The translations under genes were made by a program, and so were the position numbers. From assembly GCA_000403315.2 (NCBI GenBank), contig KE159639.1:103323-167322 (forward strand): a DNA stretch of 64,000 nucleotides, in the 5' to 3' direction. This document shows, piece after piece, positions 15,920-25,026 of this stretch. Numbering within the stretch: position 1 is the first letter of the stretch; each line of letters starts with the position of its first letter. The stretch comes from Lachnospiraceae bacterium A2. Its GTDB lineage: Bacteria > Bacillota > Clostridia > Lachnospirales > Lachnospiraceae. The notes beneath the pieces were generated by a model. That model saw nothing but the letters and a program-made list of their open reading frames with translations. It made no database searches and had not been told where the DNA came from.

Positions 15920-17179
15920 TTATGCATTTACCCCAAAGTGTTGGAACAACAGTTCTTCTGCTTCTTTTGACCAAAGGCCTTTATGTTTCTTACAGCACTC
16001 ATCCAGTTCCTGATAGAACGGATCTTTTTCCCCTAATTTCCCAAAATCTTCAATAGCTGTCATAGGCATGTCGAACTGGGTATAGGCGAGCTTTTTGCCG
16101 CCTGGGATATTCGGCAGATTTTTGGTGGTTTCTACGATAGAATCCATGCCCCCTACATGTGTTACCATAACGGCTGAATTGATTAGCCCTTTTGCAGATT
16201 TCTCAATGGCTTCTTTCATATCGTCTGTATTCCCGCCGGTAGAACCCATAATTTTTGTCCTTGCATAATGGCAGTCATAGAGGTTCATATTAGCGGAAAA
16301 CTGGGTATCGGTAGGCCCTGCAAAAAAGTTCATGCAGCCATCTTCTGCCAGAAGGCGGTTTCCCATCTCTGCAATGCTTTTTACCGGGGCATATACGAAA
16401 ACATCGCTGTATCCCTTCCCGCCTGTGATTGCTTTCAGTTCTGCCACTGGGTCTTCCATCCCTGCTGTGTTGACATAGTGGAGTTCCACGCCTTTTTCTG
16501 CTGCTTCGGATTCAGGAATCACTTCTTTTGCCCGGGCAATCTTTGCGTCATTGATATCAGTCACTACAATGCGTTTTGGCTTATTTTCAAAGGTAAGCCC
16601 GTAGCTGACTGCCCCAAGCCCCATTGGGCCGCATCCTCCAAGGATTAAAATGTCGCCGCCAGCCAATGTGCCCATTTTATGCTCATAAGAAAGATGTTCG
16701 TTATGGTAGTTGCTGTGGTAGCCGCCAATGCAGCAGCTCATGGGCTCGCCCAGGGACGCTTCAAAATAGCTGTCCCCCTCATACTCCCAGATACATCCTT
16801 TCTCAATCACATCCCCGGGGAAAATGCAGTAGGTTGACGCGCCGCCAAAATATTCATAAGAATATCCGGGAGATTCCATCTGGCCAGGGATGGCTGGCTG
16901 CTGGGCAAATTTTTTGCCTTCGTGGAACTGCCCTTTCCACTTTTCCCCTACCTTTACAATGTCGCCGGTAAATTCATGGCCGATAATGACCGGGTGCTCC
17001 GCTACATTTTCCGGCACGCGTTTGTGGTTTTTCCCAGCCTGCACCATTTTCCATGTAGACATGCAGATACTGTCGCTAACCACCTTCACTAAAATTTCGT
17101 CTTCCTTGATTTCGGGAAGCTCAAACTCCTCCAGCCTGATATCATTTACTCCGTACAGCCTGACTCCTCTTGCTTTCAT
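15920..17179 (-). CDS. Zinc-type medium-chain dehydrogenase, sorbose-1-phosphate reductase-like
   Basis: The protein has 419 residues, longer than standard alcohol dehydrogenases. A GroES-like N-domain contains the Zn-site region ICMSTWK and GHEFTGDIVKVG. The Rossmann domain has GGCGPMGLGAV followed by an acidic VTDIND, favouring NAD. It resembles the SorE branch that interconverts L-sorbose-1-phosphate and sorbitol-6-phosphate. It follows a mannitol-type PTS gene by 162 bases with AGGAGG before its ATG. It therefore probably oxidises the incoming hexitol phosphate, replacing the usual MtlD, which is not present here. The exact substrate is open. Confidence 0.8.
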   Translation of the reverse strand: MKARGVRLYGVNDIRLEEFELPEIKEDEILVKVVSDSICMSTWKMVQAGKNHKRVPENVAEHPVIIGHEFTGDIVKVGEKWKGQFHEGKKFAQQPAIPGQMESPGYSYEYFGGASTYCIFPGDVIEKGCIWEYEGDSYFEASLGEPMSCCIGGYHSNYHNEHLSYEHKMGTLAGGDILILGGCGPMGLGAVSYGLTFENKPKRIVVTDINDAKIARAKEVIPESEAAEKGVELHYVNTAGMEDPVAELKAITGGKGYSDVFVYAPVKSIAEMGNRLLAEDGCMNFFAGPTDTQFSANMNLYDCHYARTKIMGSTGGNTDDMKEAIEKSAKGLINSAVMVTHVGGMDSIVETTKNLPNIPGGKKLAYTQFDMPMTAIEDFGKLGEKDPFYQELDECCKKHKGLWSKEAEELLFQHFGVNA

Positions 17180-17341
17180 AATGCTACCTCCTATTTTTTA
17201 TTTGATCTGTCCCGGCCTATCCGGGAACTAAATTGATTGCCCTGACTATCTATGGATGGCCGCCAACTGTGCCCGCCCCTTTGGATGCGCCTGTTCCTCA
17301 GCCTGCCCATGGTCCCGGTTATGGGACATATGGAAATTATT

Positions 17342-19207
17342 TTATTTTAACTTTTCCATGACCCAGCCAATATCGTTTGTTTTCTTGAATTCTTCCAGGG
17401 TTTCTTCATCCTCCAACATGCCGCAGATTTTTTCCAAAAGTTCCAGATGCTCGTCGCCAACGCCTGCAATCCCAAAGATTAACTGGGCTTTATCCTCGCC
17501 AAAAGCAACGCCTTCCGGGTACTGCATCACTACGATTCCCGTTTTCTTCACTGTCCCCTTGGCTTGGGAAGTCCCATGGGGGATTGCCACCCCAAGTCCC
17601 ATGTAGGTCGTCAGCAGCTTTTCACGTTCCTGCATAGCGTCTATGTAAGATGCATCCACATAGCCCAGCTTTGTGAGAAGCTCCCCGGCTGCCCGGATGG
17701 CATCTTCCTTGGAAACCGGCTTTAGGTTCAGCTTTATCCCATCTTTTACTAAAATCTCTTTCCCACTGTTTGCGGAAGGTTTTTCTGCTGCACCCCCTGC
17801 TGGCTGCGGAGCATTGTTTTCCTGCCCGCCCGCTGCAGACAACTGCTCAAACAAGGTATCCAGCGCTGGGTCTGCCAAAAAGTTGTTGATGGTTACGATC
17901 TGCGCATGGGGCACGCATTTCCTTGCCCGTTCTACTAATGTCACCTGGACAACTGCAATGTCGCAGTCTTGCGGGATTGTATCCACGGATGTATTGATCA
18001 CTGTCAAATCCGGCCTGTTTGCTTTAATACGGTTCCGGAACTTCGTTGCGCCCATGGCAGAAGAACCCATGCCTGCGTCACAGGCAAACACTACTTTTTT
18101 CACCCCTTCTGCGGATGTAATTGCTGCTGGGGCAGCAGTCCCTTTGGCCTGTGCCTTCCGGCTTGCCATTTCTTCCTGCGCTTCTTCAAGGCTTTTGCCT
18201 TTCGCCCTGCGGACAATGGCCGAAGAAACCACAAAGGAAATTACAGTGGCAATTACCACGCCTATGACAATCTGGACAATTTTATCTCCCGGCGCCATCA
18301 TCAGGTATGCAATAATGGAACCTGGGGAAGCAGGCCCTACCAGCCCGCAGCCAGTCAGGTTAAACCAGAAAATGGCCGCCACATTCCCTAATATGGGCCC
18401 CACAATAACAAAGGGGTTCATCAAAATATACGGGAAATATATTTCATGGATACCGCCCAGCAGATGGATAATCACTGCTCCGGGAGCAGACTGCTTGGTT
18501 TCCTGGTCTTTGCAGAAAAACATATAAGCCAGCAGTACCCCAAGCCCCGGGCCAGGGTTTGCTTCCAGCATATACATAATGGAGCGTCCCGTTTCTGCTG
18601 CCTGGGCAGTTGCAATCGGGGTAAAAATACCATGGTTCAATGCATTGTTCAAAAACAGCACCTTTGCCGGTTCAATAAAGACGGCAATCAGCGGAAGAAC
18701 GCTGTGTTCCACCAAGAATCTTACCCCGGCGGACAATATCCCCAAAATCACGTTCATTAACGGCCCAACTGCAAGGAACCCAAACATTGCCAGCAGCATG
18801 CCCAAAATCCCTACGGAAAAATTATTAATCAGCATTTCAAAGCCTGCTGGCATATGCCCTTCCATGGCGTCGTCAAACTTCTTAATGCAAAAGCCCGCCA
18901 AAGGCCCCATAATCATGGCTGCCATCAGCATAGTGGTATCCGGGTCGCTCATAACCGCACCCACTACTGCAATTGCAGCCACCACGCTGCCCCGCTCACC
19001 GCCAATTAGCTTCCCGCCAGTCGACGCTATTAAAATTGGAATCAAATAAACTAATATTGCTGAAAAAATTGTTGCAAACCCCTCATGCGGAATCCAACCG
19101 CTGCCGTTAAAAAATGCAGCTAGGAAACCGAACGCTATCAACGCGCCGATATTCGGCATAATCATTGCTGATAAAAATTTACCAAAGCGCTGAACTCCAT
19201 TTTTCAT
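17342..19207 (-). CDS. mtlA: Mannitol-type PTS transporter, fused IICBA
   Basis: This protein of 621 residues has all three PTS parts. The IIC membrane domain (about 1-340) carries NHGIFTPIATAQAAETGRS and EANPGPGLGVLLAY, hallmarks of MtlA. The IIB domain (about 375-465) has the phospho-Cys in FACDAGMGSSAMGA. The IIA domain (about 480-621) has the phospho-His in GVAIPHGT. A Gly/Ala/Pro-rich linker joins IIB and IIA. It imports a hexitol, most likely mannitol, as its phosphate. It lies between a DeoR regulator (92 bases upstream) and the zinc dehydrogenase, forming one apparent operon. The dehydrogenase type leaves sorbitol or another hexitol possible. Confidence 0.93.
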   Translation of the reverse strand: MKNGVQRFGKFLSAMIMPNIGALIAFGFLAAFFNGSGWIPHEGFATIFSAILVYLIPILIASTGGKLIGGERGSVVAAIAVVGAVMSDPDTTMLMAAMIMGPLAGFCIKKFDDAMEGHMPAGFEMLINNFSVGILGMLLAMFGFLAVGPLMNVILGILSAGVRFLVEHSVLPLIAVFIEPAKVLFLNNALNHGIFTPIATAQAAETGRSIMYMLEANPGPGLGVLLAYMFFCKDQETKQSAPGAVIIHLLGGIHEIYFPYILMNPFVIVGPILGNVAAIFWFNLTGCGLVGPASPGSIIAYLMMAPGDKIVQIVIGVVIATVISFVVSSAIVRRAKGKSLEEAQEEMASRKAQAKGTAAPAAITSAEGVKKVVFACDAGMGSSAMGATKFRNRIKANRPDLTVINTSVDTIPQDCDIAVVQVTLVERARKCVPHAQIVTINNFLADPALDTLFEQLSAAGGQENNAPQPAGGAAEKPSANSGKEILVKDGIKLNLKPVSKEDAIRAAGELLTKLGYVDASYIDAMQEREKLLTTYMGLGVAIPHGTSQAKGTVKKTGIVVMQYPEGVAFGEDKAQLIFGIAGVGDEHLELLEKICGMLEDEETLEEFKKTNDIGWVMEKLK

Positions 19208-19299
19208 AAATAATCTCCTTTAACATCACACCCCTGACGGAACTACAGCCTAGTCCCTGCGCAGCCCGGATTGTATTCCCCTGCCCTGACGCTTCCAAA

Positions 19300-20061
19300 T
19301 CAAATTACCTGCACCTGGCACTCCCTGCATTCTTCCAGAAAATCCTGGGGAAGGTTTCCATCGGAAATAATAATGTCCACATCTCCCAGCCCGCAAATAG
19401 AATATGTACTCTTGACTCCCACTTTGGAAGAATCCATCAGGACAATGGCCTGCCCTGCCTGCCCCATTACCGTCTTTTTCAAAACGGCTTCTTCATCTAC
19501 GCCGCAGGTAAAACCTGTCTGGCTGCAATAACTGGTAACGCCCATAAATGCCTGGTCAAAGTTAATCCTCTGCACTTCCTGTATGGTATGGATACCGCAT
19601 ACCCCCATGCTGTACCGATTCATTTTCCCAGCCAGCACGTGGATGGCTGGTTCCTTTAGCTTGCACAGCTCTGCCGCACAAGTCAGGGAATTGGTATAAA
19701 TCAGGTTTGACTGGTCTGGCATACAGGACGCCAGCGCCGTAGTGCTGCTCCCTGAATCTAAGAAAATTGCGGTATCTTTGCGGATAAAATTTAATGCCTT
19801 TTGGGCAATCAACTGCTTTGCCTCAATATTGCGCACCAGCCTACGGCTCAGCATATCGTCAGTCCCTACCACAACATCCACAGACTTCGCGCCGCCATGC
19901 ACCCGGACAATCCGTTTTGCTTCATCAAGGGTTTTTAAATCTGTGCGCAGTGTCATCTCTGAAATTTGGGGAAATTTTTTCTTTAGCTGTGCAAAGCTGA
20001 TATTGCCGTTTTGGTTCACCAAATCTACGATTGTATTCCTGCGCTGTTCCATTGCATCCAT
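19300..20061 (-). CDS. DeoR-family transcriptional regulator of the hexitol operon
   Basis: This protein of 253 residues starts MDAMEQRRNTIVDLV. It has an N-terminal HTH (about 5-55, with SEMTLRTDLKTLDE as recognition region) and a C-terminal DeoR sensor domain. The sensor contains DSGSSTTALA and TNSLTCAAEL, which bind a sugar phosphate. The ATG at 20061 has GGGAGG upstream and is chosen over a start ten codons earlier. It is the first gene of the PTS operon. Four matching operator-like repeats surround its promoter, so it very probably represses itself and the PTS genes until a phosphorylated hexitol or fructose appears. Confidence 0.92.
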   Translation of the reverse strand: MDAMEQRRNTIVDLVNQNGNISFAQLKKKFPQISEMTLRTDLKTLDEAKRIVRVHGGAKSVDVVVGTDDMLSRRLVRNIEAKQLIAQKALNFIRKDTAIFLDSGSSTTALASCMPDQSNLIYTNSLTCAAELCKLKEPAIHVLAGKMNRYSMGVCGIHTIQEVQRINFDQAFMGVTSYCSQTGFTCGVDEEAVLKKTVMGQAGQAIVLMDSSKVGVKSTYSICGLGDVDIIISDGNLPQDFLEECRECQVQVI

Positions 20062-20173
20062 TTTTCTACCTCCCAGGGTTCCATAACCCAAAACTGGCTA
20101 TGCCCCCTTCTTTTCATTTTTCCATTATCTACCCCTTTCATTTTAGCATATTTTTTCACTTCTGCAACCTTTG

Positions 20174-20310
20174 CTTTCGTTTTAAAAGTTTACTCAGTTG
20201 TAAATTGTTGTTACGAAAGTTTGTATTGTTATAATAACAGGTTTTCGCCAAAATGTCAACTGTTGTTTCAAAAGTTTTTATATACTTTTAGTATTATTTT
20301 AAAAGTTATA
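20174..20310. promoter_or_regulatory. Four DeoR-type operator repeats
   Basis: Four related copies with consensus TGTTGTTWCRAAAGTTT occur at 20174-20191, 20206-20223, 20261-20278 and 20294-20310. Their starts are 32, 55 and 33 bases apart, close to whole helical turns. The inner two flank the promoter of the DeoR gene. DeoR-family operators commonly contain TTTCG/AAAG half motifs of this kind. Binding by the adjacent regulator is inference. Confidence 0.65.
20231..20259 (-). promoter_or_regulatory. SigA promoter of the hexitol operon
   Basis: On the minus strand, TTGACA (20254-20259) and TATTAT (20231-20236) are separated by exactly 17 bases. Transcription would start near 20224, inside or next to the second operator copy, so a bound repressor would block it. 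The leader to the DeoR ATG is about 160 bases. Confidence 0.8.
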
Positions 20311-20638
20311 ATATTCAGATTCCTTTTGTTATAATCACTATTCTAAAAAATCAGTAAAATATTTGGGCTTTTCTACTATTATCGAAATAACAATATTGAG
20401 TTTTGATTCACAAATACCGGAAAAGGAGTATTTTGACCCCCTAATCCTTACAGGAATACGTTTGGAAAACTATATTCAGAAATTACCAAGAATGGAATGA
20501 GATTTTAATAAAAGATGCTTTTTCAAAGCTTTTAAAGATAACCAGTTACATTTTTGCTTCATCCCCGCTGCCTGCAACAGTCCGGAACAGGAACTTGGGC
20601 AGTGCCCCTCGCTGCTTACAGCGGGATGGCCTTATGGG
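20311..20638. other. AT-rich gap without a recognised gene
   Basis: No reading frame or RNA gene stands out between the operator array and the XRE regulator. A segment near 20428-20452 (complement GGATTAGGGGGTCAAAA) resembles the GATTAGGGTGTCA arms of the palindromes at 5886 and 52467. It stands alone here. Confidence 0.5.
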
Positions 20639-20974
20639 CTACTCGTCCTTACAAAATAGCGCAATGCATTCATCTATCACATTTTCTACGATCCTCACCT
20701 GCTGGGGTGTCAGCTTATCTAATTTTTCGGAGAGCAGCAGCTTATCTTTATCAATAATATCCCCTGTTAAAAGATAATCTGTGCTAACGCCTAACGCAGC
20801 CGCTATTTTCATCAAATTCTCTGGCCGCATCCCCCGTTTCCCCGACTCCGCATAAGAAACAAACTGGGTCGTCAGCTCACTCTTTTCCGCCAAAGCCTCT
20901 TGGGTCAGGCCAAATTTTTTCCTCCGGTCCATGATTCTTTTCCCCATTTCCTGCAAACACAGTGCTGCATCCAT
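20639..20974 (-). CDS. XRE-family HTH regulator
   Basis: This protein of 111 residues has a Cro/C1-type HTH at about residues 10-70: RRKKFGLTQEALAEKSELT, FVSYAESGKRGMRPENL and ALGVSTDYLL. A short C-terminal helical part (KLDKLTPQQVRIVENVIDE) probably serves dimerisation. AAAGGTGG precedes the ATG. It stands alone between the hexitol operon and a repeat-rich gap, so its target is unknown. It resembles stand-alone chromosomal regulators as much as phage repressors, and no integrase is nearby. Confidence 0.88.
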   Translation of the reverse strand: MDAALCLQEMGKRIMDRRKKFGLTQEALAEKSELTTQFVSYAESGKRGMRPENLMKIAAALGVSTDYLLTGDIIDKDKLLLSEKLDKLTPQQVRIVENVIDECIALFCKDE

Positions 20975-21106
20975 CTTTATACCACCTTTCTTCTTCTTTG
21001 TGAAATTGTATCAACAACAAGGATAAATAGTAATCCCATTTTGTTAATATATTTTAACAATTATATAATTTTTATAAGGATGGATGAAAATTACCCTGAT
21101 TTTTCC

Positions 21107-21270
21107 TAGAGCGTGTTTGAAAATTGCTTTCTGCAAGATTCCGTCCCAGTTTGCATCAGATTTTATGCTGGATTTGGGAGGTGTAGTGGGCTACATTGAC
21201 GAAATTCAGCATATAATCCGGTGTAAAGTGGGGCGGAAAATTGTGGGAATGAATTTTCAAACACGCTCTA
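21107..21270. mobile_element. MITE-like element (164 bp) with AGAGCGTGTTTGAAAATT ends
   Basis: TAGAGCGTGTTTGAAAATT at 21107 pairs with AATTTTCAAACACGCTCTA ending at 21270, an almost perfect terminal inverted repeat of about 18 bp starting and ending in TA. No transposase is inside. Size, ends and a TA target fit a miniature element moved by a transposase encoded elsewhere. Single copies of one end occur at 21550-21567 and, slightly diverged, at 47336-47352. Confidence 0.75.
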
Positions 21271-21305
21271 ATAGTTACACCTAACTTTTTTCCATTGTAA
21301 AGAAG

Positions 21306-21339
21306 ATATTACTCCAGCGGTTAAATGCCGGAGTAATAT
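21306..21339. repeat. Hairpin containing the 19-mer also inserted in the HTH pseudogene
   Basis: ATATTACTCC at 21306-21315 pairs with GGAGTAATAT at 21330-21339. The 19 bases at 21308-21326 match, with one difference, the 19-bp insertion at 42856-42874 (opposite strand). The stem could act in termination, but its left half clearly occurs elsewhere as an independent insertion. Confidence 0.65.
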
Positions 21340-21382
21340 TATCCCTGTGCATCCCTATTTTTATTTTGCAGGATTCTCCGCC

Positions 21383-21490
21383 TGCGGCGGGTCGCTTTGC
21401 GACAGATTTCATACCCGCCGCAGTGCGATAAAAGCTTTTTTCTTCTATAGGAAAGATACTTTAGCGTGACAAGGTCTTTTCTATAAGAAG
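21383..21490. repeat. Multi-hairpin repeat, copy C
   Basis: TGCGGCGGGT at 21383-21392 pairs with ACCCGCCGCA at 21412-21421 and encloses a GTCGCtttGCGAC hairpin. A second palindrome, CTTCTATAGGAAAGA at 21442 with TCTTTTCTATAAGAAG ending at 21490, follows. The GTCGC hairpin and CTATAGGA/TCCTATAAG motifs recur at 43040-43249 and 56986-57153. Like those copies, it lies downstream of a minus-strand gene. Confidence 0.65.
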
Positions 21491-21494
21491 ATAA

Positions 21495-21538
21495 AAGACC
21501 CCCTCCCAATATGGGCTGCCATATTGGGAGGGGGTCTT
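21495..21538 (-). terminator. Strong terminator of the glycolytic operon
   Basis: A perfect 20-bp stem with a 4-base loop lies 50 bases after the tpiA stop. AAGACCCCCTCCCAATATGG pairs with its exact complement. On the minus strand it is followed by TTTTATCTTCTT, a T-rich tail. Confidence 0.85.
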
Positions 21539-21587
21539 GATCCATCTAATTTTTCAAACACGCTCTAGCGGACATCATGATCCACAA

Positions 21588-22340
21588 TTATTTATTGTAG
21601 CATACAATCTTTCCGAAGTCAGCCTTAAGGGATGCCCCGCCAACTAACCCGCCGTCAATGTCCGGTTTAGAGAACAGTTCTGCTGCGTTCCCTGCATTCA
21701 CAGACCCGCCATACTGGATACGGATTGCTTCTGCAGTTGCTTCGTCATATACTTCCTTAATGCATGTACGGATTGCTGCACATACTTCTTCTGCCTGATC
21801 AGAAGTAGCTGTTTCGCCAGTCCCAATTGCCCAGATTGGCTCATAAGCAATGACTGCCCCTTTTGCCTGGTCTGCAGTCACATTCTGGAACGCAATCTTA
21901 ATCTGCATCCGGATCCAGTCAATGTAAATCCCCTGTTTCCTCTGGGTCAAGGATTCTCCGCAGCAGATAATTGGTGTAATCCCATGCTCAAATGCTTTCA
22001 GGACTTTCTTATTTACTGTTTCATCTGTTTCTGCAAAGTATTCCCTTCTCTCGGAATGGCCGATAACTACATATTTTACGCCAGCGTCTGTCAGCATATT
22101 GGGGGCAATTTCCCCAGTGTATGCACCGCTTTCCTCAAAATACATATTTTCAGCGCCGATATTGATATTGGATCCTTTTGCAGCTTCCATTGCAGGTATA
22201 ATGTCAATTGCAGGCACACAGAACACTACATCCACGTCTTCATTTGCTACCAGCGGCTTTAACTCGTTCACCAAAGCAACTGCTTCGCTTGGTGTCTTGT
22301 TCATTTTCCAGTTTCCTGCAATAATTTTCTTTCTTGCCAT
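21588..22340 (-). CDS. tpiA: Triosephosphate isomerase
   Basis: This protein of 250 residues matches TIM throughout. It has the N-terminal [12 protein letters not shown] with the catalytic Lys, [10 protein letters not shown] with the catalytic His, [11 protein letters not shown] with the catalytic Glu, and the phosphate-binding GGSVN and GGLVGGASL. It interconverts dihydroxyacetone phosphate and glyceraldehyde-3-phosphate in glycolysis. It is the last gene of gap-pgk-tpiA, 154 bases after pgk with a large hairpin between, and is followed by a strong terminator. Confidence 0.98.
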   Translation of the reverse strand: MARKKIIAGNWKMNKTPSEAVALVNELKPLVANEDVDVVFCVPAIDIIPAMEAAKGSNINIGAENMYFEESGAYTGEIAPNMLTDAGVKYVVIGHSERREYFAETDETVNKKVLKAFEHGITPIICCGESLTQRKQGIYIDWIRMQIKIAFQNVTADQAKGAVIAYEPIWAIGTGETATSDQAEEVCAAIRTCIKEVYDEATAEAIRIQYGGSVNAGNAAELFSKPDIDGGLVGGASLKADFGKIVCYNK

Positions 22341-22392
22341 AATTTTTATCCTCTTTATTTTCTATATGATATATGGAAACCCTGTCCGCTTA

Positions 22393-22470
22393 CGCCAGGG
22401 CATGGCAAACAGCCAGCCCCGCCTTCCGAACGCATCTCCGGCAGAAAACGGTTGCTGCCATGCCCTGGCG
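22393..22470. repeat. Inverted repeat between pgk and tpiA
   Basis: CGCCAGGGCATGGCA at 22393-22407 pairs perfectly with TGCCATGCCCTGGCG at 22456-22470, around a 48-base interior. There is no T-tract, so it is not an obvious terminator. A role in processing or stabilising the operon transcript is possible. It could also be a mobile palindromic repeat. Confidence 0.7.
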
Positions 22471-22494
22471 CAGTATCCGCGAAACAGTTTCGTT

Positions 22495-23703
22495 CTATTT
22501 ATTGGTTGCTGCCGCTACGCCGGGAAGCTCTTTGCCTTCCAGGAATTCCAAAGAAGCGCCGCCGCCAGTGGAAATATGGCTCATCTTGTCGCCAAAGCCC
22601 AACTGGTTTACTGCTGCTGCAGAATCGCCGCCGCCGATAATAGTAGTTGCATCTGTGTCTGCCAGTGCTTTTGCCACTGCAATCGTCCCTTCTGCAAGCG
22701 TCGGGTTCTCAAATACGCCCATAGGCCCATTCCAAACAACGGTCTTTGCAGATTTTACTGCATCTGCAAACATTGCTGCTGTTTTCGGCCCAATATCGCA
22801 GCCTTCACGGTCTGCTGGCATTTTATCGGAATCATACATTACTACGTCTACGGGTGCGTCAATTGGGTTGGGGAACTCTGTGATAGTTGCAGAGTCAACC
22901 GGAAGAAGCAGCTTCTTGCCAAGCTTCTCTGCCTTTTCCAGCATTTCCTTACAGTATTCCACTTTGGTGTCGTCTACTAAGGATTTCCCAATTTCATGGC
23001 CCTGTGCCTTTAAGAAGGTGTAAGCCATACCGCCGCCGATAATCAACGTATCGCATTTTTCCAGCAGGTTGGAAATAACGTTCAGTTTGTCAGCAACTTT
23101 AGCGCCGCCCAAAATAGCAACAAAAGGCCTTACCGGATTCTCTACTGCATTTCCAAGGAAGTCAATTTCCTTCTGCATCAGATAGCCAACCGCTGCAGTT
23201 TCTGCTAATTCAGAAACACCTACATTAGAGCAGTGTGCCCTGTGGGCTGTACCGAATGCGTCGTTTACAAACACATCACAAAGGGATGCCAGGTCTTTGG
23301 AGAACGCTTCGCCATTCTTGGTTTCCTCTGCACGGTAGCGGGTATTTTCCAGCAAAATAACCTCGCCGTCCTTCATTGCTTCTACGGCTGCCTTTGCATT
23401 TGGCCCTACTACCTCAGGGTCTGCTGCAAATTTTACTTCCTGCCCTAATAATTCAGTAAGCCTTTTTGCCACTGGAGCCAAAGACAGCTCTGGCTTAGGC
23501 TCTCCCTTTGGCTTGCCAAGATGGGAACAAAGGATCACCTTGCCGCCGTCAGCAATCAGCTTTTTGATGGTAGGAAGCGCTGCTACCAGACGGTTTTCAT
23601 CTGTGATGTTCCCTTCTTTCAAAGGTACGTTAAAATCGCATCTGCAAAGGACGCGTTTGCCCTTTACATTAATATCATCTACAGAAACTTTATTTAAAGA
23701 CAT
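22495..23703 (-). CDS. pgk: Phosphoglycerate kinase
   Basis: This protein of 402 residues shows CDFNVPL near the N-terminus, substrate-binding CSHLGKPKG, and [13 protein letters not shown]. The C-terminal nucleotide-binding end has GGGDSAAAV and [13 protein letters not shown]. It makes ATP from 1,3-bisphosphoglycerate. It lies 90 bases downstream of the gap gene with an RBS of AGGAGG type, and its length is normal. No oddities. Confidence 0.98.
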   Translation of the reverse strand: MSLNKVSVDDINVKGKRVLCRCDFNVPLKEGNITDENRLVAALPTIKKLIADGGKVILCSHLGKPKGEPKPELSLAPVAKRLTELLGQEVKFAADPEVVGPNAKAAVEAMKDGEVILLENTRYRAEETKNGEAFSKDLASLCDVFVNDAFGTAHRAHCSNVGVSELAETAAVGYLMQKEIDFLGNAVENPVRPFVAILGGAKVADKLNVISNLLEKCDTLIIGGGMAYTFLKAQGHEIGKSLVDDTKVEYCKEMLEKAEKLGKKLLLPVDSATITEFPNPIDAPVDVVMYDSDKMPADREGCDIGPKTAAMFADAVKSAKTVVWNGPMGVFENPTLAEGTIAVAKALADTDATTIIGGGDSAAAVNQLGFGDKMSHISTGGGASLEFLEGKELPGVAAATNK

Positions 23704-23793
23704 GATTAATTACCTCCTTTAATTGTATGTAAGAACCAAACAACCAAGGGCCCGGCCCCTAAAAGACCGGACCCTTTCTGAGTCTTACAATGC

Positions 23794-24810
23794 CTATGCT
23801 AATTCGCTGAAATATTTAATGGTGCGAACCATCTGGCTTGTGTAGCTGTTCTCATTGTCATACCAAGAAACAACTTGTACTTCAAATAAATCATCAGAAA
23901 CCTTGGAAACCATGGTCTGTGTAGCGTCAAACAAGGAACCAAACTTCATCCCTACGATATCGCTGGATACGATTTCATCTTCATTGTAGCCAAAGGATTC
24001 GTTTGCTGCTGCCTTCATAGCTGCGTTGATGCCGTCAACGGTTACATCATTTCCCTTAACAACTGCTGTCAAGATAGTAGTAGATCCTGTCGGGGTCGGT
24101 ACACGCTGTGCAGAACCGATTAATTTTCCATTTAATTCTGGGATAACAAGGCCGATTGCCTTTGCAGCGCCTGTGCTGTTCGGAACGATATTCACTGCTG
24201 CTGCGCGGGACCTTCTCAGGTCGCCTTTCCTCTGAGGCCCGTCTAATGTCATCTGGTCGCCTGTGTAAGCATGGATGGTGCACATAATACCAGACTGGAT
24301 TGCTGCATATTTATTCAGGGCATCAGCCATTGGTGCCAAGCAGTTTGTTGTGCAGGAAGCTGCAGAAATAATGGTATCTTCTGCTTTCAATGTCTCATGG
24401 TTAGTATTGAAAACGATAGTAGGAAGGTCATTCCCTGCCGGAGCGGAAATAACAACTTTGCGTGCGCCTGCATTGATGTGTGCCTGTGCTTTATCTTTGG
24501 AGGTGTAGAATCCGGAGCATTCCAGAACAACGTCTACCTTCAGGTCACCCCATGGGCAGTTATTTGCATCTGGGAAAGCGTAGATCTTGATTTCTTTTCC
24601 ATCAACAGTAATGGAATCATCACCAGCAGTAACTTTGTCTGCCAATGCATATTTTCCTTGAGATGAATCATACTTTAACAGGTGAGCCAACATTTTGGGG
24701 CTTGTTAAGTCATTGATTGCTACTACTTCGTATCCCTCTGCTCCAAACATCTGCCTGAAAGCCAGACGGCCGATACGTCCGAAACCATTGATTGCTACTC
24801 TTACTGACAT
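23794..24810 (-). CDS. gap: Glyceraldehyde-3-phosphate dehydrogenase, type I
   Basis: This protein of 338 residues has NAD-binding [13 protein letters not shown], catalytic [12 protein letters not shown], and [13 protein letters not shown] near the end. It oxidises glyceraldehyde-3-phosphate in glycolysis. Gene order gap-pgk-tpiA is that of many Firmicutes. The central regulator CggR is not next to it. A good SigA promoter lies 60 bases upstream of the ATG. Confidence 0.98.
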   Translation of the reverse strand: MSVRVAINGFGRIGRLAFRQMFGAEGYEVVAINDLTSPKMLAHLLKYDSSQGKYALADKVTAGDDSITVDGKEIKIYAFPDANNCPWGDLKVDVVLECSGFYTSKDKAQAHINAGARKVVISAPAGNDLPTIVFNTNHETLKAEDTIISAASCTTNCLAPMADALNKYAAIQSGIMCTIHAYTGDQMTLDGPQRKGDLRRSRAAAVNIVPNSTGAAKAIGLVIPELNGKLIGSAQRVPTPTGSTTILTAVVKGNDVTVDGINAAMKAAANESFGYNEDEIVSSDIVGMKFGSLFDATQTMVSKVSDDLFEVQVVSWYDNENSYTSQMVRTIKYFSELA

Positions 24811-24872
24811 GTTAATTCCTCCTAATTTTGAATGAATTTGTTTTGCTTGGATGTATTACCCAACTTGTATAT

Positions 24873-24901
24873 ATTCTAACTAATATCACTGAAAAATTCA
24901 A
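24873..24901 (-). promoter_or_regulatory. SigA promoter of gap-pgk-tpiA
   Basis: Minus-strand TTGAAT (24896-24901) and TAGAAT (24873-24878) are 17 bases apart, about 60 bases before the gap ATG. It is the best match in the divergent 215-base region. Confidence 0.6.
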
Positions 24902-24941
24902 GGTTTTTTTTACATTTTTATTCATATTTCTCATTTTCTTT

Positions 24942-24970
24942 TTGACAATGCCGGAAAGATAGGATATGAT
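24942..24970 (+). promoter_or_regulatory. SigA promoter of the PHP phosphatase gene
   Basis: TTGACA (24942-24947) and TATGAT (24965-24970) are separated by 17 bases. They lie 57 bases before the ATG at 25027, which has AAGGAGG upstream. Confidence 0.75.
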
Positions 24971-25026
24971 TTCGCTAAAACCATACAGAACCCTTAATAC
25001 ATTTTCTGAATAAGGAGGAAATTTTT

